A stretch of 6,354 nucleotides of DNA from DATDMG01 sp036518955 (GCA_036518955.1 DATDMG010000314.1:1-6354), one strand, 5' to 3'; positions 1-5,683 are shown, counted from the stretch's first letter. The notes: generated from the letters alone by a model not told the origin. Numbers and translations are program-made.

Positions 1-238
1 GACCACGGGCGCGGGCGGCCCGATCCGCCAGGACCGCGGCCACCAGGTCGTCGGTACGGTCGGCGATCAACGGCGCCGGACCCAAGCGCGTGTACCGGGT
101 CAGCGCGTGCGCGGACTCCAGCCACTGCCGGCACCCCGCGCAGTCGCCCAGGTGGGCCTCCACCTCGACCGGATCCACACCCGGCGAGTCCCCGTCCAAC
201 CGGGCCGACAACGACTCCCGGGCACGCTCACAGTCCAC
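1..238 (-). CDS. Zinc-finger (zf-HC2) anti-sigma factor, 3' end beyond window
   Basis: This is the N-terminal 79 residues of a putative anti-sigma factor that would hold the neighbouring ECF sigma factor inactive. The sequence shows the canonical zf-HC2/ZAS zinc-binding pattern Cys3-x25-His29-x3-Cys33-x2-Cys36 (HLGDCAGC). A short, charged, helix-prone stretch follows, up to the window edge. The GTG start at 238 is chosen because Cys3 lies at the expected distance from the start for this family, and because an ECF-type promoter ends only about 9 bases upstream, so the transcript would be nearly leaderless. The gene is divergent from the SigC-like gene, a common arrangement for sigma/anti-sigma partners. 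The rest of the protein, including any membrane segment, lies left of position 1, so I cannot tell whether it is soluble or membrane-bound. That it binds the adjacent sigma factor is inferred from position and family. Confidence 0.85.
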   Translation of the reverse strand, partial: MDCERARESLSARLDGDSPGVDPVEVEAHLGDCAGCRQWLESAHALTRYTRLGPAPLIADRTDDLVAAVLADRAARARG

Positions 239-246
239 GACCCTGG

Positions 247-275
247 TAGTCGCCGTACTCGGCCGTGCAGTTCCC
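247..275 (-). promoter_or_regulatory. Putative ECF-type promoter for the anti-sigma gene
   Basis: On the minus strand, GGGAAC at 275-270 is followed after a 17-base spacer by CGACTA at 252-247. The GGGAAC box resembles the GGAAC-type -35 element used by many ECF sigma factors, and the downstream box has the CG start typical of their -10 elements. Transcription would start just before the GTG at 238. This suggests that the SigC-like factor activates its own anti-sigma gene as negative feedback. It is a single match judged by eye. Confidence 0.4.
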
Positions 276-392
276 GACTCTTTCCAGCGCTCCAGCGAGG
301 CGCCGGCGTTGGGACGTGCCCGCTCACCGCGACACCTTCGGATGTCTCGGGCCATACCGGACGTACAGGTGACATCCCTACCCTTGGCGGGC

Positions 393-947
393 GTGGACGA
401 GGTGACACGCGCCGCGCTCGCGGCAGCCCAGGGACAGCCGCACGAGATCGCCGTGTTCGTCCGCCTCACCCAGGCCGAGGTATGGCGGGTCTGCGCCCGC
501 CTGGTCGACCAGCAGACCGCCGACGACCTGACCCAGGAGACCTACCTGCGAGCCTTCCGCGCGCTACCCCGCTTCGGTGCCCGCTCCTCGGCCCGCACCT
601 GGCTGCTGTCCATCGCCCACCACACCTGCATGGACGAGCTACGCCGCCGCACCCGCACCCGGGACACCCTGCTCACCCGCCAGCCCGACCGCGATCAGCC
701 CCACCCGGACGTCGCCGAACAGGCCACCGTGAACGACCTGCTACGCCTGCTCGACCCCGACCGCCGCGCAGCCTTCGTGCTCACCCAACTGTTCGGCCTG
801 TCCTACGACGACGCCGCCGCCATCTGCGGATGCCCCACCGGCACCATCCGCTCCCGGGTCGCCCGCGCCCGCACCGACCTCATCGACGCCCTCGACGCCC
901 GCCAGCACACCACCGACACCACCACCCGCCGCCGGCCATCCGGTTAG
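393..947 (+). CDS. sigC: ECF RNA polymerase sigma factor, SigC-like
   Basis: This is an ECF (group 4) sigma factor that would direct RNA polymerase to a specific promoter set. Region 2 is at residues about 15-88 (numbered from the GTG at 393). It includes the core-binding DDLTQETYLRA motif (44-54) and the RSSARTWLLSIA block (64-75). Region 4 is at about 112-165, with a helix-turn-helix containing GLSYDDAAAICGCPTGTIRSR (135-155 region). The DDLTQET, FxARSSARTWLL, TQL-GLSY and CGCPxGTIRSRVARAR blocks match M. tuberculosis SigC as I recall it. The 184-residue length fits the family. The start is uncertain: there is no good Shine-Dalgarno, and in-frame GTG 369 or ATG 342 are possible. I prefer 393 because codons between 369 and 393 include CTA and TTG, unlike the gene body. 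The C-terminal tail (HTTDTTTRRRPSG) is low-complexity. Function beyond the family is not visible; mycobacterial SigC has been linked to copper physiology. Confidence 0.9.
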   Translation: MDEVTRAALAAAQGQPHEIAVFVRLTQAEVWRVCARLVDQQTADDLTQETYLRAFRALPRFGARSSARTWLLSIAHHTCMDELRRRTRTRDTLLTRQPDRDQPHPDVAEQATVNDLLRLLDPDRRAAFVLTQLFGLSYDDAAAICGCPTGTIRSRVARARTDLIDALDARQHTTDTTTRRRPSG

Positions 948-1149
948 CGTCGGGGGGCGACGAGGGCGATGCCCGGGAGAGGGCCACCGTGAACCGGTGC
1001 CGGTCGAGCACGACGCCGACACCGCGACGTCCGGCCGCCAGGCCAGGTCGGGCGTAGCGGGCGCAGCGGTCGTACCGGTAGGAGTGCTCGGCGCCGTCAC
1101 CCGTCACCACGACGAGCCGCTCGGGCGCGACGCCCTGCAGGTCGGTCAG
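880..1149 (-). CDS. Doubtful small ORF or gene remnant, CTG start overlapping upstream stop
   Basis: I do not recognise this product. An 89-codon frame begins with CTG at 1149, sharing bases with the TGA of the upstream gene (CTGA, the same geometry as an ATGA/GTGA coupled start). Residues 10-35 (ERLVVVTGDG, then EHSYRYDRCARYAR) read like real protein, with G/C-rich third positions. No ordinary start codon or Shine-Dalgarno precedes this part. After about residue 60 the frame turns low-quality and runs 68 bases antisense into the sigma gene. An adjacent frame offers LPGIALVAPRR and a TAA at 946-944 that overlaps the sigma stop codon, which would be a tidier convergent end. It may therefore be a frameshifted or start-damaged third gene of the cluster. 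Coding by chance on the complement of noncoding DNA is also possible. Confidence 0.3.
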   Translation of the reverse strand: MTDLQGVAPERLVVVTGDGAEHSYRYDRCARYARPGLAAGRRGVGVVLDRHRFTVALSRASPSSPPDANRMAGGGWWCRWCAGGRRGRR

Positions 1150-1505
1150 CCGCTGCGCGGCAGGGTCACCTCGGTGCCGTCCTGGGCCCGCAGCGCCAGC
1201 CCCTGGCCGCCCTGGACGAGATCCACCGGCGTGCCGTCGTCGCACCAGCGTTGGATGTGCCGGACGGCGGTCTCCAGTTCGGCCACCCTGCCCCGGTCGA
1301 TCCCGTCACCGAAGCTGATGTCCAGGTGCCTGCGGGTGCGTCCCAGTTCCGGGAGCCGGCCGACCGCACGGATCAGGTACCCGTCCCCGGCACGCGCCAC
1401 GCAGACCAGCCGCAACTGGGCGACGTCCGCGGGGGCCGGCCTGTCGGCAGGGGCCGGCCTGGCCGCGGCGGCCAGGCCGGTTCCGTCGGGATTCTCGAGC
1501 AGCAC
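1146..1505 (-). CDS. Hypothetical protein, second copy of tandem duplicated domain
   Basis: The family is not recognised. The 119-residue product has an Ala/Pro-rich N-terminal part (residues about 11-27, including RPAPAD twice), then a core from about residue 28 to 116. That core is about 60% identical, by hand count, to the gene at 1587-1889. Shared landmarks are LRLVC, GDGY, HLDISFGD, AVRHIQRWC, GTPV and DGT-V-LP. The pattern of alternating hydrophobic residues plus one central helix (AVRHIQRWC) suggests a small alpha/beta cytoplasmic domain; there is no signal peptide or membrane segment. The GTG at 1505 is the only usual start codon between the upstream TAG (1589-1587) and the core, and it lacks a convincing Shine-Dalgarno. 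Translation may depend on reinitiation or coupling with the upstream copy. It lies in the same reading frame as the upstream copy. The two conserved Cys (in LRLVC and IQRWC) are notable. Confidence 0.65.
   Translation of the reverse strand: MLLENPDGTGLAAAARPAPADRPAPADVAQLRLVCVARAGDGYLIRAVGRLPELGRTRRHLDISFGDGIDRGRVAELETAVRHIQRWCDDGTPVDLVQGGQGLALRAQDGTEVTLPRSG
1432..1461 (+). repeat. Short 18-bp-period tandem repeat
   Basis: GGGGCCGGCCTG occurs at 1432-1443 and again at 1450-1461, one 18-base period apart. On the minus strand it encodes RPAPAD twice in the N-terminal linker of the protein at 1146-1505. It is probably a linker expansion by replication slippage. Confidence 0.6.
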
Positions 1506-1586
1506 GGCACGGGTATCGTCACGGCCGGCCGCCGGCTGAAGCGGCGGGGCGCGCCGCTGATCGCCGCCGGGATCCCCCGATCGGCG

Positions 1587-1889
1587 CTACGCCGCGTAGT
1601 TCGGCAGGGGCACCGCGGTGCCGTCGTCCCCGCGCAGCGTCACCCCTGTCTCGGTGGCCAGGACCGCGACGGGCGTACCCAGCTCGCACCAACGCTGGAT
1701 GTGCCGGACGGCCAGGTCCAGCGCGGCCGCCGACCGGCGATCGGCGGCGTCGCCGAAGGAGATGTCCAGGTGGGCCCTGGTGTCTCCGGCCGCGATCAGG
1801 CGCCCGGCGCCACGGACGACGTACCCGTCACCGGATCGGACGAGGCACACCAGTCGCAGCTCGGCCACGCCGTCCTCGCTGTTGGGCAT
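1587..1889 (-). CDS. Hypothetical protein, first copy of tandem duplicated domain
   Basis: The family is not recognised. This is a 100-residue soluble protein that is almost entirely the conserved core (residues about 8-97): LRLVC, GDGY, HLDISFGD, AVRHIQRWC, GTPV, then GVTLRGDDGT near the C-terminus. It is about 60% identical by hand alignment to the downstream neighbour over the core. The 29 bases encoding the AVRHIQRWC region (1684-1712 here, 1240-1268 in the other copy) differ at only two positions. The ATG at 1889 is well supported by an AGGGGGAG Shine-Dalgarno 3-4 bases upstream. The gene ends at TAG 1589-1587, after which the same frame stays open for 81 bases to the GTG of the next copy and on to its end, so the pair looks like a two-domain protein divided by one stop. 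No catalytic motif is evident. Confidence 0.75.
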   Translation of the reverse strand: MPNSEDGVAELRLVCLVRSGDGYVVRGAGRLIAAGDTRAHLDISFGDAADRRSAAALDLAVRHIQRWCELGTPVAVLATETGVTLRGDDGTAVPLPNYAA

Positions 1890-2064
1890 GGGCTCCCCCT
1901 TTCGGTCACGACCCTGGCGCGGATCACTGCGTCAGGTCTACCGGGGGAATGGAACGCACGTGCTTCGCCGGCGGGGACGGCGTGTAAACACCGGGAGTCT
2001 CGAGGCCTGACGGACGGTCCGGAGCCGGCCGGATCCACCGCGGCCCCCGGATCCCCGGGCACCC
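1890..2064. other. Intergenic region with two small palindromes
   Basis: This 175-base gap separates the end of the racemase gene from the start of the duplicated-domain genes, all on the minus strand. It should hold the downstream cluster's promoter, but I see no convincing -35/-10 pair. Two perfect small palindromes stand out: GCACGTGC at 1956-1963 and GTGTAAACAC at 1982-1991. The latter contains the GTnTAnAC core used by some GntR/HutC-type regulators. Either could be an operator, but sequences this short occur by chance. The racemase-proximal part (about 2015-2060) is very GC-rich with two GGATCC sites and no clear terminator hairpin with a U-run. Confidence 0.3.
1893..1902 (-). promoter_or_regulatory. 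Ribosome binding site fixing the start at 1889
   Basis: The minus-strand sequence AAAGGGGGAG lies 3 bases before the ATG at 1889. It is the best Shine-Dalgarno in this part of the window and marks the first duplicated-domain gene as the translated head of its cluster. Confidence 0.65.
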
Positions 2065-3180
2065 TCAGGCGGGGAGCAGCTCCCGGTCCGTGGTCAGCTT
2101 CGCCAGCGTCTCGGGCCCGGGTTCCACCCCGATCCCCGGCCCGGTGGGCACCGGCAGCGTGCCGCCGTCGAGCACGAAGGGCTCGGTGACGTCGAGCTCG
2201 TAGTAGCGCCCGGAGGCGGACGTGTCCCCGGGGAGGGTGAAGCCCGGGAGCGCGGCGAGCGCGAGGTTGGCAGCCCTCCCCACCCCGGTCTCGAGCATCC
2301 CGCCGCACCACACCGGGACGCCGTGCGCGGCGCAGACGTCGTGGATCCGCCGGGCCTCCAGGTAGCCGCCCACGCGACCCGGCTTGACGTTGACGATGGA
2401 ACACGCGCCGAGCGCGATCGCGTCGGCCGCGGCCCGGGCGGAGACGATGGACTCGTCGAGACAGATCGGCGTGCGCAGCCGCCGAGCCAGCTCGGCGTGC
2501 CCGCGCAGGTCCTCCTCGTCGAGCGGCTGCTCGATCAGCAGAAGGTCGAAGGGGTCGAGACGAGCGAGCTGCGCTGCGTCATGGAGGGTGTACGCGGTGT
2601 TGGCGTCGACCTGGAGCAGGACGTCGCCGCCGAACCGCTCGCGCACCGCGCGCACCGGCCCGACGTCCCAGCCGGGCTCGATCTTGAGCTTGATCCGCAC
2701 GTAGCCCTCGGCGAGATAGCCCTCGACGGCGTCGAGGAGCGCGGGGACCGAGTCCATGATGCCGACGGAGACCCCGCACGCCACGCTCGCCCGGGTCGCC
2801 CCGAGGTGATCGGCCAGCGAGGTGCCACGGGCCCGCAACCAGGCATCGAGGACGGCGGTCTCGAGCGCGGCCTTCGCCATCCGGTGGCCCTTCACCCGGG
2901 CCAGCGCCGGACCGACGGCGGCGGGGGTCAGCGGGGCCCGCGCGGCGGCCGTCCGGAGCGCGGGGACCAGGTACTCCCGCAGGACCGCGGCGGCGCCGGC
3001 CACGTATTCGCCGGAGTAGTGGGGGTGGTCGCCGGCGACGCACTCCGCCCAGCCGGTCACGCCGTCCAGCTCCAGGCGCACCAGCAGGACGTCGCGCGCC
3101 GTCTCGGTGCCGAACGACGTCCGGAACGGGCTCACCAGGGGCATCGCCACCCGGAGGAGTTCCACCGGACCCATGCTCAT
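2065..3180 (-). CDS. menC: Enolase-superfamily o-succinylbenzoate synthase / N-succinylamino acid racemase
   Basis: This is a 371-residue enzyme of the OSBS/NSAR subfamily, in the muconate-lactonizing group of the enolase superfamily. The capping domain is at about residues 5-125 and the barrel at about 130-345. The catalytic set is complete: K164-x-K166 (IKLKI), metal ligands D192 (VDANTAY), E217 (IEQP) and D242 (LDES), and the opposite-face base K266 (KPGRVGG). The C-terminal loop GGMLETGVGR is typical. All these positions are offset by +3 from Amycolatopsis NSAR. R269, the counterpart of its R266, is kept; that arginine is associated with racemase activity, so N-succinylamino acid racemization is plausible besides the menaquinone-pathway reaction. 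It lies 5 bases after the GNAT gene, in one operon, with no other men genes nearby. This favours the racemase role by inference. ATG 3174 is an alternative start. The symbol menC is the family name, not proof of a menaquinone role. Confidence 0.93.
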   Translation of the reverse strand: MSMGPVELLRVAMPLVSPFRTSFGTETARDVLLVRLELDGVTGWAECVAGDHPHYSGEYVAGAAAVLREYLVPALRTAAARAPLTPAAVGPALARVKGHRMAKAALETAVLDAWLRARGTSLADHLGATRASVACGVSVGIMDSVPALLDAVEGYLAEGYVRIKLKIEPGWDVGPVRAVRERFGGDVLLQVDANTAYTLHDAAQLARLDPFDLLLIEQPLDEEDLRGHAELARRLRTPICLDESIVSARAAADAIALGACSIVNVKPGRVGGYLEARRIHDVCAAHGVPVWCGGMLETGVGRAANLALAALPGFTLPGDTSASGRYYELDVTEPFVLDGGTLPVPTGPGIGVEPGPETLAKLTTDRELLPA

Positions 3181-3185
3181 CTGGC

Positions 3186-4139
3186 CTACCTCTCCGCGCC
3201 CTCGGGGACGCCGCCCTCGGGGCCGTCGCTGCGGGCGAGCACGTACCAGCCGTCGCGCCCGACGCCCCGCACCACCCAGCCGGCCGTCAGCGCACCCGCG
3301 AGCACCGTCCGCAACGCCTCCCGCCAGGCCCGGGCGAGCGCGGGCTGGGTGTGGCGGAGCGTCTCGTGGTCGGGGGGCACCTGGGCGAGCACGGTGCCGA
3401 CGCCGGGTGGCGGCGGCCAGGTGAGCTCGGGCGCACCCGACGGGTCGCCCGGCCGCGGCGCCAGCACGACGACCGCGCCGGCGGCCCGTTCCGCGGCGAC
3501 GTCCAGGACGAGCGGCTCCCCGGCCAGCGCCCGGGCCACCCGCGGGTCGTGCAGCGGCCAGGTCAGGTAGAGCCGGTCCGAGGCATCACCGGCGTTGATG
3601 GCGTCCGCCATCGGCCCGTAGAAGTCCACCAGGTACCGGCGCGGGCGCGCCGCGAGCTTGGCCAGGTTGAACCAGGCGTTCCGCCGGATCAGCGGGTCGA
3701 ACGTCCAGGTGACCTGGCGCAGCCCGGACCGCAGCGCCCAGGCGCGCTGATGGGCCTTGAGCGCCAGACCGAGGGACCGGCCGCGGCCCTCCGGCAGGAC
3801 GCCGGTCACATGGCTGTGCAGCGCCACCCCGGGGGGCGCCGCGAGAAACCCCACGCTGGCGGCCACCATCGGCCGTCCGGGCCGGGTGAGGTCGTCAGCC
3901 ACCACGACGTACTGCCCGGTGTGCGCGTAGGCGCGCAGCAGTTCCGCGGTGACCGAGGGGTTGGTGGGCGCGGCCGACCAGAGCGTGTCGATGAGGCGCC
4001 GGATCGCCACCAGGTCGGGCAGTTCGGCGACCTCCCGGACGACGACGCCCGCCCTGGCCGCGGCGCGCTCGGCGAGAGCCTCGGCAGCCGGCGCCGCATC
4101 GGGTGCCGCGTCTGCCGGCGCCGCATCCGGTGTCGACAT
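3186..4139 (-). CDS. GNAT-family N-acyltransferase, probable N-succinyltransferase partner of NSAR
   Basis: This 317-residue protein belongs to a GNAT-like group (COG3375 type) often found beside NSAR genes. An Ala/Pro-rich disordered N-terminus (residues 2-30) precedes the acyltransferase domain (about 32-215). Within it, VTGVLPEGRGRSLGLALK is the acyl-CoA pyrophosphate-binding motif A (R-GRSLG form). The block TWTFDPLIRRNAWFNLAKL, followed by an YLVDFYG segment, is characteristic of this group. A C-terminal extension of about 100 residues follows, Pro-rich in its middle. In Geobacillus a GNAT next to NSAR succinylates D-amino acids from succinyl-CoA, and the racemase then gives the N-succinyl-L form. 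The same role is inferred here from gene pairing; the acyl donor and amino acid are not visible. The gene is first in a two-gene operon and divergent from sohB. The start is ambiguous: ATG 4139 or in-frame ATG 4148, both with weak Shine-Dalgarno sequences. Confidence 0.82.
   Translation of the reverse strand: MSTPDAAPADAAPDAAPAAEALAERAAARAGVVVREVAELPDLVAIRRLIDTLWSAAPTNPSVTAELLRAYAHTGQYVVVADDLTRPGRPMVAASVGFLAAPPGVALHSHVTGVLPEGRGRSLGLALKAHQRAWALRSGLRQVTWTFDPLIRRNAWFNLAKLAARPRRYLVDFYGPMADAINAGDASDRLYLTWPLHDPRVARALAGEPLVLDVAAERAAGAVVVLAPRPGDPSGAPELTWPPPPGVGTVLAQVPPDHETLRHTQPALARAWREALRTVLAGALTAGWVVRGVGRDGWYVLARSDGPEGGVPEGAER
3189..3195 (-). promoter_or_regulatory. Ribosome binding site of the racemase, inside the GNAT stop region
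   Basis: GGAGAGG on the minus strand sits 8 bases before the ATG at 3180 and within the last sense codons of the GNAT gene, whose TAG follows immediately. This supports the ATG at 3180 over 3174 and implies translational coupling of the two genes. Confidence 0.65.
4087..4127 (+). repeat. 27-bp-period direct repeat in the GNAT N-terminal coding region
   Basis: GCCGGCGCCGCATC occurs identically at 4087-4100 and 4114-4127. On the minus strand it encodes DAAPA twice, nine residues apart, in the disordered Ala/Pro/Asp-rich leader of the acyltransferase. It probably varies in length between strains by slippage. Confidence 0.65.
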
Positions 4140-4245
4140 GGACGGCATCCAACCACGTCGCGGACCGGTCGGCGGCACCGGGCGGCGTGGGTGGCGGATG
4201 CGGTCCGGGCTGACGCCGGGCGCCCCCAGGCGCCACGATGCGGTC
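4140..4245. other. Divergent intergenic region between the GNAT gene and sohB
   Basis: These 106 bases must carry the start signals of two divergent genes. I see no recognisable -10/-35 pair and no strong Shine-Dalgarno for either gene. The only local symmetry is paired GGCGCC sites near 4220-4233. Neither a ClgR-type (CGC-N5-GCG) nor a PopR-type (TTCTGCC repeat) box was found by eye. Confidence 0.4.
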
Positions 4246-5253
4246 ATGGCTGACTACCTGTTCTTCCTGGCCCGGACGGCCACCCTGGTCGTGGCGGTGC
4301 TCGCCGTCGTGGCGGGCGCCGCCGCCATCGTGCTCCGCGCCACGCGCCGGGCCCGTCACCGGCCGCACCTGGAGATCACCGACCTGGGGCGGCGCTACGA
4401 CCAGCTGCGCTGGACGATGCGGCGGGGGCTGCTGTCCCGCCGGGCGGTCCGGCGGGAGATCCGCGCCGACCGGAACCGGGCCAAGCTCCGGGCCAGGGCG
4501 CACCGGCGAGGGACGGCGCCGAAACGGCCTCGGGTGTTCGTGCTCGACTTCGTCGGTGACGTCCGCGCCAGCGCCGTCGCCGCCCTGCGCGAGGAGGTCA
4601 GCGCGGTACTGGCGGTGGCCGACGAGGGCGACGAGGTCGTCGTCCGGCTGGAGAACCCCGGTGGGCTCGTCCACGACCAAGGGCTCGCCGCCTCCCAGCT
4701 GCAGCGGCTGCGTGGGCACGGCGTCCGGCTCACGGTCGCGGTGGACAAGATCGCCGCGAGCGGCGGCTACCTGATGGCGTGCGTCGCCGACCGGATCGTG
4801 GCGGCGCCCTTCGCCGTCGTGGGCTCCATCGGGGTCATCGCGCAAGTCCCCAACGTACAGCGGCTGCTGGACCGGGCGGGCGTGCGGGTCGAGCAGTTCA
4901 AGGGCGGGGAGTTCAAGCGCACGGTGACCCCGTTCGGGGAACCCACCGAGGCGGAGCGGGCGAAGTTCACCGCGGAGATCGAGGACACGCACGCGCTCTT
5001 CAAGGACTTCGTGGCCCGGCACCGACCGGACCTCGACCTGTCGCTGGTGGGCACCGGCGAGGCGTGGTACGGGTCGAGGGCGCTCGACCTGCGCCTGGTC
5101 GACGAGCTGCGCACCAGCGACGACTACCTGCTGGACGCCCGGGAGCGCGCCGATCTCTACGCGGTCAGGTACAGCGTGCCGCGCCCACCCGGCCGGGGAC
5201 TGATCCCGCGCCTGGCCGCGCTCGCCGCCCGCTCGCCGTCCTGGACCGGCTGA
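4246..5253 (+). CDS. sohB: SohB-like membrane-anchored S49 serine peptidase
   Basis: This 335-residue peptidase is anchored by one N-terminal membrane segment (residues about 5-30). A basic, helix-prone linker (31-95) leads to the S49 domain (about 96-300). The catalytic Ser-Lys dyad is intact: nucleophile S172 in KIAASGGYLMACVAD and general base K224 in GGEFKRTVTPFGE. The 52-residue spacing equals that of E. coli SohB. Further SohB blocks are RLENPGGLVH, GLAASQLQRLR, APFAVVGSIGVIAQVPN and THALFKDFV. The family degrades membrane-associated and extracytoplasmic proteins; E. coli sohB was found as a multicopy suppressor of degP loss. Similarity runs through the N-terminal anchor, so this is SohB rather than SppA. 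It would be unusual if it proved to be an acquired proteobacterial-type gene, but its codon use matches the neighbours. ATG 4246 is chosen because it places the anchor at the N-terminus; upstream in-frame sequence lacks protein character. It is convergent with the ClgR-like gene, with a 29-base gap and no clear terminator. Confidence 0.93.
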   Translation: MADYLFFLARTATLVVAVLAVVAGAAAIVLRATRRARHRPHLEITDLGRRYDQLRWTMRRGLLSRRAVRREIRADRNRAKLRARAHRRGTAPKRPRVFVLDFVGDVRASAVAALREEVSAVLAVADEGDEVVVRLENPGGLVHDQGLAASQLQRLRGHGVRLTVAVDKIAASGGYLMACVADRIVAAPFAVVGSIGVIAQVPNVQRLLDRAGVRVEQFKGGEFKRTVTPFGEPTEAERAKFTAEIEDTHALFKDFVARHRPDLDLSLVGTGEAWYGSRALDLRLVDELRTSDDYLLDARERADLYAVRYSVPRPPGRGLIPRLAALAARSPSWTG

Positions 5254-5282
5254 GCACGGCTGCGGGCGGGCAGGCAGATTCG

Positions 5283-5642
5283 TCAGGCGGCGACCCGGAC
5301 CATGACCGACGCCTGGGGCGCCTGGGGCGCCGCCTGGCACGCCGGCTCCCGGCCAGGGACATCGGCGGCGAGCCCGGCCGGCAGGGCGAAGCCGGTGACC
5401 TCCACCCGGGGGATCGGAGCCAGCTCCTCGCGGACGGCGTCGAGCAGGTCGACGATGGTCCAGCCCAGCGCGGTGATGACCGCGGAGAGCACCTCGGACG
5501 ACGCCTCCTTCCGGCCTCGCTCGACCTCCGACAGGTACTGGACCGAGATCCGGGCGGTGTCCGCGACGTCCTTCAACGTCTTGCCCTGGTGACGGCGGGC
5601 GCGCCGCAGGACGACACCGATCGCGCCGCGCAGCAGGGGCAT
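5283..5642 (-). CDS. XRE-family transcriptional regulator, ClgR/PopR-like
   Basis: This 119-residue DNA-binding protein has an N-terminal XRE helix-turn-helix (residues about 6-66). The sequence IGVVLRRARRHQGKTLKDVA, then YLSEVERGRKEASSE, closely matches actinobacterial ClgR/PopR regulators, which activate Clp protease and other proteolysis genes. The tail (75-119) is unstructured, Ala/Pro-rich and ends VMVRVAA. Streptomyces ClgR and PopR are themselves degraded by ClpP through C-terminal Ala-Ala, so the same conditional turnover is likely. The expected chromosomal clgR neighbours (cinA, pgsA, pspA-like genes) are absent, which suggests an extra paralogue rather than housekeeping ClgR; no gene symbol is given for that reason. 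The recognition-helix stretch (ISVQYLSE) differs from the SLGYLSE common in ClgR, so operator preference may differ. The start ATG 5642 directly follows a promoter-like element with no Shine-Dalgarno, consistent with a leaderless mRNA. It is divergent from the OsmC gene. Confidence 0.9.
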   Translation of the reverse strand: MPLLRGAIGVVLRRARRHQGKTLKDVADTARISVQYLSEVERGRKEASSEVLSAVITALGWTIVDLLDAVREELAPIPRVEVTGFALPAGLAADVPGREPACQAAPQAPQASVMVRVAA

Positions 5643-5648
5643 GGGTCG

Positions 5649-5678
5649 AGAATAGGCGTTGCCCGTGCTCGCCGTCAC
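5649..5678 (-). promoter_or_regulatory. Putative promoter of the ClgR-like gene, leaderless
   Basis: On the minus strand, GTGACG (5678-5673) and TATTCT (5654-5649) are 18 bases apart. They match the vegetative -35 and -10 consensus at four and about five positions. The -10 ends 6 bases before the ATG at 5642, so transcription would start at or next to the initiation codon. The element occupies most of the 51-base gap to the divergent OsmC gene, so the two genes may compete for polymerase. Confidence 0.5.
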
Positions 5679-5683
5679 CCGCC

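Noticed and set aside
369..393. Earlier starts (GTG 369, ATG 342) for the SigC-like gene
   Set aside because: GTG 369 would give a length closer to mycobacterial SigC, but the extra codons (CTA, TTG) do not look coding and no ribosome site supports it; it remains an alternative.
107..1057. Long open plus-strand frame antisense to and out of frame with the sigma gene region
   Set aside because: Its translation is an Arg/Pro/His-rich low-complexity string, typical of the wrong frame of GC-rich coding DNA; the SigC-like frame explains the region.
1146..1889. Toxin-antitoxin pair or phage-defence module for the two small genes
   Set aside because: The two proteins are paralogues of each other rather than distinct partners, and no nuclease, toxin or DNA-binding motif is visible.
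2000..2064. Terminator hairpin after the racemase gene
   Set aside because: The GGATCC sites and GC runs give only imperfect short pairings and no T-run, so no specific hairpin can be defended.
2323..3570. Long open plus-strand frame opposite the racemase and GNAT genes
   Set aside because: It has no family motif and crosses two well-supported minus-strand genes, so it is an antisense shadow.
3895..5340. Long open minus-strand frame across sohB
   Set aside because: It lies antisense to a complete peptidase with intact catalytic residues, and its translation is low-complexity.
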